Notes: generated by a model from the letters alone, not told the origin. Numbered from the stretch's first letter, positions 42,416 through 50,150 are shown. The stretch is DNA of 62,835 nt from UMGS1601 sp900553335 (GCA_937920725.1 CALEUW010000038.1:1-62835); one strand, 5' to 3'. Translations and numbers: made by a program.

Positions 42416-45061
42416 GTGGCAAATGATGAAAATCAGACACCCGCATTTGGACAAAATGAAAAAATAATAGTTAGGGATATTGAAAACGAAATGCAAACTT
42501 CGTTTATTCAGTATTCTATGGCAGTTATCGTTTCCCGTGCGCTTCCTGACGTTCGTGACGGTCTTAAGCCTGTTCACAGAAGAATACTTTACACTATGTA
42601 TGAAAACAATCTTACGCCGGAGAAGCCATACAGAAAATGTGCCGATACAGTAGGAGCTGTTTTGGGAAGATACCACCCTCACGGAGATGCATCTGTTTAT
42701 GATGCGCTTGTTCGTTTGGCGCAAAGTTTTTCGCTTCGATATCCGCTTATTGACGGACACGGAAACTTCGGTTCTGTTGACGGCGACCCTCCGGCTGCTT
42801 ACCGTTATACTGAAGCGAAAATGGCGAAGCTTGCATTGGCTATGCTTTCCGATATTGATAAGGAAACGATTCCTTATATGCCGAACTATGATGACAGACT
42901 TAAAGAGCCTGTTGTACTTCCTTCAAGATTTCCTAATATGCTCGTAAACGGTGCAACGGGAATTGCAGTAGGTATGGCTACAAACATTCCGCCGCACAAT
43001 CTTTGCGAGGTAGTTGATGCACTTCGGACGCTCGTTGAGAACCCTGAGTGTACACTCGATGAAATAATGGAAAGCATAAAAGGGCCTGACTTCCCGACAG
43101 GCGGAATAATAATGGGAAGATCAGGAATAAGAGCGGCGTATGCAACAGGCAGAGGCAAAATTACTCTCAGAGGAAAAACCTCTATAGAGCAAATAAAGGG
43201 CAGAGAAGCTATCGTTATCACCGAAATCCCATATATGGTAAATAAGGCAAGGCTTGTTGAGAACATTGCAAATCTTGTTAAGGACAAGAGAGTTGACGGA
43301 ATTCATTATATAAGAGATGAGTCTGACAGAAACGGAATGAGAATAGTTGTCGAGCTTAAGAAGGATGCTATTGCTCAGGTAGTTTTAAACAAGCTTTTCT
43401 CTTATACCCAGCTTCAGGATACAGTAGGCGTTATTATGCTTGCGCTCGTAAACGGCGTTCCGAAGATACTTACCCTTAAGGAAATGCTTGAGCATTACCT
43501 TAACCATCAGGTTACTATAATTGAGAAGAGAACACAGTATGACCTTAAAAAAGCAAAGGCGAGAGCGCATATTTTGCAGGGATATTGCCTTGCGATCGAC
43601 AACATTGATGAGGTTATTTCAATTCTTCGTTCAAGTAAGTCTATTGCTGAAGGTAAAGAACGATTGATTGAACGTTTTAAGAACGAGGATATGTCTATAC
43701 TTCTTGAAGGTAACGCTCTTACGGAACATACAAAAGGTCTTACAGAAGTTCAAGCGGACGAGATAGTTAAGATGCAGCTCGGACGTCTTACGGGACTTGA
43801 AAGACAAAAGATAGTTGATGAGTTTGAAAAAATAAAGGCAATCATTGCTGACCTTGAAGATATACTTGCAGATCATAACAGAGTTTTAAACATTATCTTA
43901 GAGGAAACCGAAGAGCTTAAAAAGAAATTCGGTGATGAAAGAAGAACGCAGATCGAAAACGTGAGCGGTGAAGTTGACATTGAGGACCTTATTCCTGTCG
44001 AAGAGAGTGTTGTTACTTATACAAATCAGGGTTATATTAAGAGAATGCCTGTTTCAGTTTACAAAACTCAGAACAGAGGCGGAAGAGGAGTTACGGGAAT
44101 GAAGCAAAGAGAAGACGACTTTGTTTCAGAAATGTTTATCTGCTCTTCTCATGATCAGGTTTTGTTCATCACAAACAAGGGAATAATGTATAAGCTTAAA
44201 TGCTATGAAGTTCCGGAAGGCTCAAAACAGTCAAGAGGAACGAATATAGTAAATCTCCTTCCGCTAAGCGAAGGAGAAAAGATAGCTCAGATGATAAAGA
44301 CTGAAACGCTTGACGATGAAAACAAGTTTATAGTTATGGTAACAAAGAACGGAAAGATCAAGCGAACAAGACTCAGTGACTATAAAAACGTAAGAAAGAG
44401 CGGACTCAGAGCAATAGGAATTGATGAAGGCGACGAAATAATGGGCGTTCGCATGACCGGCGGCGAGGATGAGCTTTTGATTGCAACACACCTCGGAAGA
44501 ATCATAAGAATCTCTGAGGAGCAGGCAAGAGTTATGTCAAGAACTGCTCACGGAGTTCGTGCGATTAAACTTCGAGGCGGCGATTATGTTGTTTCTATGG
44601 CGAGAATCCGTGAGGATGCAACCGTTTTAACTGTAACCGAGAAAGGCTACGGAAGAAGAACTGAGATATCCGATTACCGTGTTCAGAACAGAGGCGGTAT
44701 GGGAACTCTTAACTATAACTCAAAGAAGATAGAATTAAGAGGAGCTGTATGCGGAATTAAGGTAGTTGACGAAGAGGACGATATTATCATGATTTCTTCG
44801 GATGGAGTTGTTATAAGGCTTCGTGCGGCTGATATAAGGGTTATGGGAAGATACGCTGCGGGAGTACGGCTTATGAGATTATCTGAGGACAGTGAGGTAG
44901 TCACCTTTACTCGTGCAGAGCATGACGAAAATGAGGAAATTTCTGAGGTTGAACAAATTTCCGATGAAGAGGCAAAGGCTCAGGAAGCAGAAGCGAGCGA
45001 GGCAAAAGAAATCGAAGCTAAAGAAGCGGAAGAAGCAGATGACACAATAGACGAAGATTAA
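42416..45061 (+). CDS. gyrA: DNA gyrase subunit A
   Basis: GyrA holds the DNA-cutting site. The 881-residue protein begins with GTG at 42416. It has SRALPDVRDGLKPVHRRILY, the quinolone-resistance region HPHGDASVYDALVRLAQ, and the catalytic Tyr131 in AYRYTEA. The residue at the E. coli Ser83 position is Ala92, whereas most bacteria have Ser or Thr. The C-terminal pinwheel has the GyrA box QRGGKG-like NRGGRGVTG, and the tail after about residue 835 is very acidic (EEAKAQEAEASEAKEIEAKE). A terminator follows. Confidence 0.97.
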   Translation: MANDENQTPAFGQNEKIIVRDIENEMQTSFIQYSMAVIVSRALPDVRDGLKPVHRRILYTMYENNLTPEKPYRKCADTVGAVLGRYHPHGDASVYDALVRLAQSFSLRYPLIDGHGNFGSVDGDPPAAYRYTEAKMAKLALAMLSDIDKETIPYMPNYDDRLKEPVVLPSRFPNMLVNGATGIAVGMATNIPPHNLCEVVDALRTLVENPECTLDEIMESIKGPDFPTGGIIMGRSGIRAAYATGRGKITLRGKTSIEQIKGREAIVITEIPYMVNKARLVENIANLVKDKRVDGIHYIRDESDRNGMRIVVELKKDAIAQVVLNKLFSYTQLQDTVGVIMLALVNGVPKILTLKEMLEHYLNHQVTIIEKRTQYDLKKAKARAHILQGYCLAIDNIDEVISILRSSKSIAEGKERLIERFKNEDMSILLEGNALTEHTKGLTEVQADEIVKMQLGRLTGLERQKIVDEFEKIKAIIADLEDILADHNRVLNIILEETEELKKKFGDERRTQIENVSGEVDIEDLIPVEESVVTYTNQGYIKRMPVSVYKTQNRGGRGVTGMKQREDDFVSEMFICSSHDQVLFITNKGIMYKLKCYEVPEGSKQSRGTNIVNLLPLSEGEKIAQMIKTETLDDENKFIVMVTKNGKIKRTRLSDYKNVRKSGLRAIGIDEGDEIMGVRMTGGEDELLIATHLGRIIRISEEQARVMSRTAHGVRAIKLRGGDYVVSMARIREDATVLTVTEKGYGRRTEISDYRVQNRGGMGTLNYNSKKIELRGAVCGIKVVDEEDDIIMISSDGVVIRLRAADIRVMGRYAAGVRLMRLSEDSEVVTFTRAEHDENEEISEVEQISDEEAKAQEAEASEAKEIEAKEAEEADDTIDED

Positions 45062-45065
45062 AATT

Positions 45066-45099
45066 AAAAGCAAGCGGCGAAGATGTCGCTTGCTTTTTT
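45066..45099 (+). terminator. gyrA terminator
   Basis: An 11-bp stem (AAAAGCAAGCG with CGCTTGCTTTT) is followed by TTTTTT, a few bases after the gyrA stop. Confidence 0.88.
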
Positions 45100-45111
45100 G
45101 TGTGCAGAAAA

Positions 45112-45963
45112 TCATTCGACAAGGGAGTTGATTTCCTCAAGCGTCAATGACGGGAATAAGCTCAGATTTATCGCAGAGGATATAAGCTTTGCTGTCCGGG
45201 CGATAAGACGATCTATGTCTTTTGGAGTTACAAAGAAGTTTTCATAGTCATATCCGCCCGATCCGCCTGAAATATTTTCGGCTATAGTTTGCATATCTAC
45301 AACAGTTGGAGCGCCGACTGAAATAACACGAGTCCCGAGAGTAGAGAAAGATAATTCTGCTCTTTTATTCAAAACTCCGCTTCCCGGAGAAATTCCCGTG
45401 TCGGAAAGCTGAATGGTTTTAGCGAGGTTTGAAAGCTTTGCACAGGCGAGAGAATCTATGATTATAACAACATCGGGAGATATTTCCTTTACTATAGCTC
45501 CTATTGTTTTTGCGGTTTCAATTCCCGTTTTTCCCATTACGTTCGGTGTTAAAACGCACACGCTCGGCATATCGTCTGTTATTAGATCAGGAGCGAGATT
45601 GTGAATATGCCTTGTTGCAAAAATATGATCGGCGGCTATAACTCCAAGACTGTCGGGGGTAATATCTCTGTTCCCCAATCCTGCAACTAAAATGTTGTCT
45701 GCATTTTTTAACATCGGTGTAAGCTCATCAGCAATTATCTTTGCCCGCTCGTTAAATAAATCGCTGTGAACATCAAAAGTGCTTTTTGAGGCAACCGTTA
45801 TATATTTTCCTCTAGGTTTTGAGATTTCTTTTTCAGCCTTCTCAGTTAAAATTTCGGTTTCCGTAACGATAAGATCAGAGATTTCTTTCTCGCTTGTTTT
45901 TATCCCCTCCGATATGTTGGGGTTTTCGGTAAGCTCAACCGCAAGATCTGTACGAATTGACAA
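45112..45963 (-). CDS. gpr: Germination protease GPR
   Basis: GPR degrades the DNA-protecting small acid-soluble proteins when spores germinate, and it is made as an inactive zymogen in the forespore. The 283-residue protein has SIRTDLAVE at its start, GLGNRDITPDSLG, TRHIHNL, GKTGIETAKTI, IIIDSLAC, QLSDTGISPGSGV and APTVVDMQTIAE, all family blocks; the two Asp residues linked to catalysis lie in GNRDITPD and IDSLA-type stretches. It is shorter than the Bacillus enzyme (about 370). The start codon is TTG with AAGGAA upstream. It diverges from rpsT, as it does in many spore formers. Its presence implies sporulation ability in the lineage. Confidence 0.93.
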   Translation of the reverse strand: MSIRTDLAVELTENPNISEGIKTSEKEISDLIVTETEILTEKAEKEISKPRGKYITVASKSTFDVHSDLFNERAKIIADELTPMLKNADNILVAGLGNRDITPDSLGVIAADHIFATRHIHNLAPDLITDDMPSVCVLTPNVMGKTGIETAKTIGAIVKEISPDVVIIIDSLACAKLSNLAKTIQLSDTGISPGSGVLNKRAELSFSTLGTRVISVGAPTVVDMQTIAENISGGSGGYDYENFFVTPKDIDRLIARTAKLISSAINLSLFPSLTLEEINSLVE

Positions 45964-45993
45964 AATACATCATTCCTTATAAAAAAATTTGAA

Positions 45994-46029
45994 AAAAGGC
46001 TTGCATTTTTCAGCCTTTTATGTTATTAT
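45994..46029 (+). promoter_or_regulatory. rpsT promoter with its -35 box in a hairpin loop
   Basis: TTGCAT (46001-46006), 17 bases, TATTAT (46024-46029). The -35 box lies in the loop of an 8-bp inverted repeat (AAAAGGCT/AGCCTTTT, 45994-46001 and 46012-46019), which on the minus strand is also a possible terminator in the gpr leader. Downstream, GCCGCA and TGCGGC (46057 and 46076) may form a leader hairpin. Confidence 0.5.
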
Positions 46030-46146
46030 ACCAGTTGAGACTTGTTTTATGAATCCGCCGCATTTCCTCTCAGTCTGCGGCAGAGTTCACGCAAATGAGT
46101 GAATTAAGAGCGATAACATTCGCAGGAAAATGAGGAGGGAAATATT

Positions 46147-46377
46147 TTGCCAAACATTAAATCTGCTAAGAAGAGAGTAAAGGTAATCGAGAGCAAGACT
46201 CTTAGAAATAAGGCTATAAAGTCTGACCTTAAGACTGCTCTTAAGAAGGCTGAAGCCGGCGATGCTGCTGCTGTAACAGAAGCGATCAAGAAGGTGGATA
46301 AGGCTTGTGCAAAGGGTATTATGCACAAGAATAAGGCTGCAAGAAAGAAGTCGCAGCTCATGAAGCTTGCTAAGTAA
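46147..46377 (+). CDS. rpsT: 30S ribosomal protein S20
   Basis: S20 binds 16S rRNA early in 30S assembly. The 76-residue protein is strongly basic: NIKSAKKRVKVIESKTLRNK then HKNKAARKKSQLMKLAK. The start codon is TTG at 46147, with GAGGAGGG upstream; S20 genes often use TTG, which helps autogenous translational control in E. coli. It is a single-gene unit that diverges from gpr. Confidence 0.96.
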   Translation: MPNIKSAKKRVKVIESKTLRNKAIKSDLKTALKKAEAGDAAAVTEAIKKVDKACAKGIMHKNKAARKKSQLMKLAK

Positions 46378-46405
46378 GCTTAGAAATTAAATTAGTGTAA
46401 AATAA

Positions 46406-46440
46406 AAACCGGAGTTTTTAAGCTCCGGTTTATTTTTTTT
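46406..46440. terminator. Bidirectional terminator of rpsT and lexA
   Basis: A 9-bp stem (AAACCGGAG/CTCCGGTTT) is followed by ATTTTTTTT on the plus strand and TTTTTATTT on the minus strand. Confidence 0.87.
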
Positions 46441-46442
46441 GT

Positions 46443-47036
46443 TTATTCATAATAACGTATGACTGCAATTACACGTCCGAGTATTTTCACCTCGTCTACA
46501 ATAATAGGATCCATTGTGTCGTTTTCAGGCTGAAGTCTGAAATGTCCGTCCTCCTTGTAAAAGGTTTTCACGGTGGCATCGGTGTTGTCAATCAAAGCGA
46601 CAACAATATCGCCGTTTGAAGCTACAGGACGCTGTTCAACAATTACTGTATCTCCGTCGAGAATTGCAGCATTTATCATACTTTCTCCTCTGACCTTCAG
46701 TGCAAAAAGCGGATTGTCATAATTTTTTGAGGTTTTAAAGCTTATGAAATCAGTTATGTTTTCGATTGCAGTTATTGGTACGCCTGCTGTGACCGTTCCG
46801 ATAACAGGAATTCTCATTCCGCCCTTTCCCGTAAGCTTTATAGCTCGGTTTTGGTTTTCCGATTTTTCAAGAAGACCTGCTTCGATAAGCGAGTTTATAC
46901 AGCGAAATCCTGTAGATGTTGACTTAAACCCCAGAGCGGAGCATATTTCACGAACGGTAGGAGCATAACCCTCTTCGATTCTCTGTTTTACATATTCAAA
47001 AACCTGTCTGTCCTTTTCGCTTAGAGCTTTACCCAT
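46443..47036 (-). CDS. lexA: SOS repressor LexA
   Basis: LexA represses DNA-damage genes and cleaves itself when RecA filaments form. The 197-residue protein has a winged helix (1-65, PTVREICSALGFKSTST), the cleavage site Ala84-Gly85 in TVTAGVP, the catalytic Ser119 in RGESMI and Lys157 in TVKTFY. It starts eight bases inside murC with AAAGGAG upstream, so it depends on murC transcription. A LexA-like box is present in the murC promoter. Confidence 0.95.
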   Translation of the reverse strand: MGKALSEKDRQVFEYVKQRIEEGYAPTVREICSALGFKSTSTGFRCINSLIEAGLLEKSENQNRAIKLTGKGGMRIPVIGTVTAGVPITAIENITDFISFKTSKNYDNPLFALKVRGESMINAAILDGDTVIVEQRPVASNGDIVVALIDNTDATVKTFYKEDGHFRLQPENDTMDPIIVDEVKILGRVIAVIRYYE

Positions 47037-48456
47037 TATAGATCTCCTTTAATTTCTTTGCAAGCATTTTTGCAAGCTTATAAACATCTCCGCAGCCGCA
47101 TGTTATAATCAAATCGCCGGGACGTGCATTTTCAGTTATATATTCGGCAATTTCAGCAAAGTTTTCATTTTTGCGCTCAGCCGTCTGTCTGTCCTGAATG
47201 TCGTTGTCGCAGTCAAAACAGATGCTTCCCGGAATGATACCTGCCAAATCTCTTGAGTAGATTCCGATAGTATTTTTCTCACGGCTTCCCATAATGTCTG
47301 TAATAACAGCAATATCTGCGATAGAAAGCGCATCTTTGAAATCTTCAAGCAGAATTTTCGTTCTTGAGTAGGTAAGAGGCTGGAATACCGCCCATATTCT
47401 CTTAAAATCAAGCGCTTTGGCGGCCTTTAAAGTAACGCTTAGCTCCGCAGGGTGATGTGCATAATCGTCAACGATCGTTATACCGTTTATTTCGTCAATT
47501 TTTTGAAATCTTCTTATAGCTCCGGTGAAGTTATAAAGTCCCTTTGCGATGTCATCGTATTCTATCCCCTCGTACCTTGCAGAGGCGATCGCAGCAAGGG
47601 CATTTAAAACGTTGTGATCTCCGGGAACAAAAATCGTCATTTCGCTTTGCTTTTCGCCTTTGTAATATACGTCAAAGTCAGTTCTGAGTCCCGACCTTGC
47701 TGTAATTTTTGCACAATAGTCGTTGTCTGCTGAAAATCCGAAAGAGATTTTTTCTTTATTATCAGCTTTTTTGACTACATCGACTGTATTTTCGTCGTCA
47801 CCGTTATAGATGATAGCTTTTGTAGCGTTGTTTGCAAACTTTATAAAAGACCTCTTTATATTGTCAAGTGTTTTAAAGTATTCAAGATGATCCTCGTCAA
47901 CGTTTAAAATTACGGCAATGTCAGGATAAAGCCTTAAAAATGTATCTACAAACTCACATGCTTCGCAGACCATTATATCACTTTTTCCGGCTCTTCCCGA
48001 ACCACCGATTGCAGGAAGTTTCCCCCCGATAACACAAGTAAGATCAACATTTGAATCAACAAAAATCTGCGTCAGCATTGAGGAAGCTGTAGTTTTTCCG
48101 TGGGTGCCGCTTATGCAAACGGCACTGTTATAACAGCCTGTAATATATCCTAAAAGTTCGCTTCGTTCAATTACTTGGGCTTCACTTTCATTTGCAGCTA
48201 TCAATTCGGGATTGTCTTTCATGATTGCTGCTGAGTAAACTATAAGGTCAGCACCTTCGATGTTTTCAGCCCTTTGGCCCATAAATACGGTTATTCCCAT
48301 TTTTCTTACGGCTTCAAGTGTTTCAGTTTCGTTGTTGTCTGAGCCGGTAAGATAATAACCCTTTGAGTGCAGTATCTGTGCAAGCGGATACATTCCCGAG
48401 CCGCCGATTCCTATAAAATGTATATGTTTTTTATTGTTTAAAAGATCGTCTTTCAA
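47029..48456 (-). CDS. murC: UDP-N-acetylmuramate-L-alanine ligase
   Basis: MurC adds L-Ala to UDP-MurNAc in peptidoglycan precursor synthesis, in the cytoplasm. The 475-residue protein has FIGIGGSGMYPLA, the P-loop GTHGKTTASSML, CEACEFVDTFL, NVDEDHLEYF and VDDYAHHPAELS. The start codon is TTG at 48456 with AAAGGA upstream. It is co-transcribed with lexA, an unusual pairing of wall synthesis and the SOS repressor. Confidence 0.95.
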   Translation of the reverse strand: MKDDLLNNKKHIHFIGIGGSGMYPLAQILHSKGYYLTGSDNNETETLEAVRKMGITVFMGQRAENIEGADLIVYSAAIMKDNPELIAANESEAQVIERSELLGYITGCYNSAVCISGTHGKTTASSMLTQIFVDSNVDLTCVIGGKLPAIGGSGRAGKSDIMVCEACEFVDTFLRLYPDIAVILNVDEDHLEYFKTLDNIKRSFIKFANNATKAIIYNGDDENTVDVVKKADNKEKISFGFSADNDYCAKITARSGLRTDFDVYYKGEKQSEMTIFVPGDHNVLNALAAIASARYEGIEYDDIAKGLYNFTGAIRRFQKIDEINGITIVDDYAHHPAELSVTLKAAKALDFKRIWAVFQPLTYSRTKILLEDFKDALSIADIAVITDIMGSREKNTIGIYSRDLAGIIPGSICFDCDNDIQDRQTAERKNENFAEIAEYITENARPGDLIITCGCGDVYKLAKMLAKKLKEIYNG

Positions 48457-48479
48457 GGTAAAATTCCTTTCCCCAGTGT

Positions 48480-48509
48480 AAACTATTGTTCTTGTTATAT
48501 TATATTATA
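48480..48509 (-). promoter_or_regulatory. murC-lexA promoter with a LexA-like box
   Basis: TATAAT occurs at 48509-48504 (and at 48504-48499) on the minus strand with a weak -35. GAACAATAGTTT at 48491-48480 differs by one base from the Firmicute SOS pattern GAACNNNNGTTC and overlaps the start of transcription. Confidence 0.45.
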
Positions 48510-48622
48510 TCACGGTTTACAGAAAAAATAAACCCTTTTGCAGTATATTTTTTGCAGGTCAGGCAAGAATAACATTGAAAATGCTGCTTGTTAATGACAG
48601 GCTCAAAAAAGGAGAGGGAAAA

Positions 48623-48904
48623 ATGACAATAACTGATATTAAGGTAAGAAAGCTTATTCCGACAGGAAGGCTTAAGGGAGTAATAAGCGTAACGTTTGAT
48701 GGTGCGTTTGCCGTTCACGATATCAAGATCGTTCAAGGTGACAACCGTCTTTTCGTTGCTATGCCGAGCAGAAGGGATACAAGCGGAGTTTTTAGGGATA
48801 TTGTTCACCCGATATCAAGCGATGTAAGAAAGGATATTGAAGACAAGATACTAAAAGCCTACGAAGAAGAATGTGAGAAAAGAGAGAATACTCTCGACAG
48901 CTAG
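48623..48904 (+). CDS. spoVG: Septation regulator and RNA/DNA-binding protein SpoVG
   Basis: SpoVG is a small conserved nucleic-acid-binding protein that affects sporulation, division and gene expression. The 93-residue form starting at 48623 (MTITDIKVRKL) has KGVISVTFDGAFAVHDIKIVQGDN (split: residues 17-40), MPSRRDTSG and DIVHPISSDVRKDIE. The start is supported by AAGGAGAGGG six bases upstream; a longer frame to 48575 is not. It diverges from murC. Confidence 0.94.
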   Translation: MTITDIKVRKLIPTGRLKGVISVTFDGAFAVHDIKIVQGDNRLFVAMPSRRDTSGVFRDIVHPISSDVRKDIEDKILKAYEEECEKRENTLDS

Positions 48905-48924
48905 AGTTAAAAGTGTGTAAAAAG

Positions 48925-48964
48925 AAAGCCGCCGTTTGACATTTCAAACAGCGGTTTATTTTTT
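48925..48964 (+). terminator. spoVG terminator
   Basis: A hairpin of about 14 bp with two wobble pairs (arms 48925-48939 and 48944-48957) is followed by ATTTTTTG. Confidence 0.85.
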
Positions 48965-48972
48965 GATGATCG

Positions 48973-49001
48973 TTGACTTTCAATATTAATTTTGTTATAT
49001 T
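48973..49001 (+). promoter_or_regulatory. Orphan promoter in the spoVG-Nudix gap
   Basis: TTGACT (48973-48978), 17 bases, TATATT (48996-49001). It faces the terminator at 49071-49094 and no gene lies between. Confidence 0.5.
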
Positions 49002-49007
49002 GTCATA

Positions 49008-49098
49008 AAAATGTACATACACCGTTGCAGAGTAGGAAATCAGATGCGGTAAGTATATTTTTTCATCAAAAAAAGCGTTGTTTTCAACGCTTTTATTG
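49008..49098 (+). ncRNA. Candidate small RNA of about 90 bases
   Basis: It is defined only by the orphan promoter at 48973-49001 and the hairpin at 49071-49094 with its T tract. A 13-codon frame inside has no ribosome-binding site. Its 3' end is antisense to the last codons and 3' end of the Nudix gene. No known RNA family was recognised. Confidence 0.35.
49071..49094. terminator. Terminator at the end of the Nudix gene
   Basis: A perfect 10-bp stem, AAAAGCGTTG and CAACGCTTTT, with loop TTTT. It overlaps the Nudix stop codon and works in both directions. Confidence 0.87.
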
Positions 49099-49497
49099 TA
49101 TGTAGTTTTTAGCTCTGCTGACTATAAGCTTATCGTTGTCGTATGCAAGAACGCTAGCCGCTCGGTTTATCTCAACCCAGCGTATGTCTGCAATTTCCTC
49201 TTCTTGCGGTACATAATCGGTATTCTTCGCCTTAGCAATAAAGTAGACTACCAGCTTTACTGTGTCTTTTCTTGGACTAAAGGTTACGGTTTCACGAAAA
49301 GTTGGATCAATCAGTGCATCGATTCCTGTTTCCTCCAGGATTTCACGATGAGCGGTTTCAATTTCGGTTTCCGATCCCTCAACATGACCTTTTGGAAATG
49401 ACCAGTGACCGCTATTAACATGGCGAATCAAGAGTATTTCAGTGTTTCCGTGATACTTTCGGTAGACAATAGCACCGCAGGATTTTTCATTCTCCAT
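49093..49497 (-). CDS. Nudix hydrolase, Ap4A-hydrolase-like
   Basis: The 134-residue protein has the Nudix box GHVEGSETEIETAHREILEETGI (residues 37-59, conserved G, E, REILEE and G), which binds Mg and cleaves nucleoside-diphosphate links. FPKGHVE and the late YDNDKLIVSRAKNYI match asymmetrical Ap4A hydrolases rather than ADP-ribose or 8-oxo-dGTP enzymes. It is a single gene with AAAAGTCTT-type sequence before ATG. Substrate preference is inferred from family resemblance. Confidence 0.88.
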   Translation of the reverse strand: MENEKSCGAIVYRKYHGNTEILLIRHVNSGHWSFPKGHVEGSETEIETAHREILEETGIDALIDPTFRETVTFSPRKDTVKLVVYFIAKAKNTDYVPQEEEIADIRWVEINRAASVLAYDNDKLIVSRAKNYIQ

Positions 49498-49659
49498 AAG
49501 ACTTTTCCTTTCTAAAAATATATATCATATCTAGTATAACACATTTTTTAAAATTTGTCTTTAGTTTTTGAGAAATTTTTTTATAGGTGATCTATATTAT
49601 TTTTGACATACGAGCACAAGATTAAATTAAGCAATTGATTCTCCGTTAATGTTTTTATA

Positions 49660-49687
49660 TTGCGAATTTGTCGAATAGTGGTATAAT
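49660..49687 (+). promoter_or_regulatory. Toxin promoter of type I locus 1
   Basis: TTGCGA (49660-49665), 16 bases, TGG-TATAAT (TATAAT at 49682-49687, extended -10). Similar promoter sequence recurs at about 50025-50050 and 50158-50166. Confidence 0.75.
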
Positions 49688-49730
49688 GCATATATTGTCG
49701 GCTCTTTCCGCAAGGAAGGAGGTGGAACGT

Positions 49731-49826
49731 TTGGAATATCTAATATCTTTGATTTTGTCTGTTACGGGTAATGTGGTTGGTAACCTAATTATCAAATGGC
49801 TAGACAGACATTTGTCCGACAAGTAG
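49731..49826 (+). CDS. Small hydrophobic toxin-like peptide, type I locus 1
   Basis: This frame of 31 codons begins with TTG at 49731, eight bases after AAGGAGG. The peptide is MEYLISLILSVTGNVVG then NLIIKWLDRHLSDK: one membrane-spanning helix and a charged, aromatic-containing tail, the pattern of Fst/Ldr and TxpA-type toxins. The Shine-Dalgarno is partly held in a 6-bp hairpin with a GCAA loop (49704-49719). The mRNA (about 49694-49867) ends in a strong terminator whose 5' arm contains ACCTCC, complementary to the Shine-Dalgarno. A convergent antisense RNA is listed separately. Toxicity is inferred from the layout; the peptide is too short to identify by similarity alone. Confidence 0.72.
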   Translation: MEYLISLILSVTGNVVGNLIIKWLDRHLSDK

Positions 49827-49827
49827 C

Positions 49828-49908
49828 CAAAAAGAAAACCTCCAGAGCGGCAACTCTGGAGGTTTTCGCTTGTGTGTCCGTATGGAAACACCTAATATCT
49901 TTGTGGTT
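49828..49908 (-). ncRNA. Antisense RNA (candidate antitoxin) of type I locus 1
   Basis: A perfect promoter (49915-49943) drives about 80 bases on the minus strand, ending at the terminator shared with the toxin mRNA. The RNA pairs with the toxin 3' end through the whole terminator. Its 5' part carries CAAAGATATTAG, the exact complement of CTAATATCTTTG at 49740-49751 in codons 4-7 of the toxin, because that 12-mer is repeated at 49892-49903. This gives two pairing zones, as in the par (Fst/RNAII) system. Confidence 0.7.
49834..49867. terminator. Shared terminator of toxin mRNA and antisense RNA
   Basis: A perfect 14-bp stem (arms 49834-49847 and 49854-49867) has TTTTC on the plus side and TTTTT on the minus side, so it serves both convergent transcripts. 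Confidence 0.88.
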
Positions 49909-49914
49909 ACTTAT

Positions 49915-49943
49915 ATTATATCCCACAATTATATTTTTGTCAA
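49915..49943 (-). promoter_or_regulatory. Perfect consensus promoter of the antisense RNA
   Basis: TTGACA (49943-49938), exactly 17 bases, TATAAT (49920-49915) on the minus strand. No protein gene follows it; the only product is the short antisense RNA. This promoter matches the consensus better than the toxin promoter, as is usual for antitoxin RNAs. Confidence 0.85.
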
Positions 49944-49984
49944 CACTGAAATGAATTATTCTTGAGTTTTCTACGTGTACAAAG

Positions 49985-50008
49985 AAAAGAGCAGTGAACT
50001 GCTCTTTT
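49985..50008. terminator. Hairpin between type I locus 1 and its remnants
   Basis: A perfect 10-bp stem AAAAGAGCAG/CTGCTCTTTT with loop TGAA. On the plus strand T-rich sequence follows after a few bases. No gene lies immediately upstream on either strand. Confidence 0.55.
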
Positions 50009-50060
50009 AAGGTTTTTGATCGGGAATTTTGTTGAATCGCGGTATAATAACCTTAAGGTA

Positions 50061-50150
50061 AAATCAGCTTATTGCTGATTTATCGTGCATTCGCACGATT
50101 CGGCTGTCGCCGCTTTGTCGGCTTTGCCGACGATTGCGATAAATCGCAAT
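50061..50150. repeat. Array of four short hairpins
   Basis: Four inverted repeats in a row: AAATCAGC/GCTGATTT (50061, 50074), ATCGTGC/GCACGAT (50082, 50093), GTCGGC/GCCGAC (50117, 50126) and ATTGCGAT/ATCGCAAT (50133, 50143). A promoter-like GGTATAAT precedes at 50041 and another follows at 50159. No frame is open through it. Confidence 0.6.

Noticed and set aside
42311..42760. Minus-strand frame of 149 codons over the gyrA start
   Set aside because: It is antisense to conserved gyrA sequence and lies on the wrong strand for this operon.
49655..49891. Minus-strand frame of 78 codons covering the toxin locus
   Set aside because: It is the antisense of the toxin and its terminator. The small plus-strand peptide has SD and promoter support and this does not.
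49883..49966. A short plus-strand frame METPNIFVV... overlapping the antisense promoter
   Set aside because: It starts at the duplicated 12-mer but has no ribosome-binding site. The repeat is better explained as a pairing zone.
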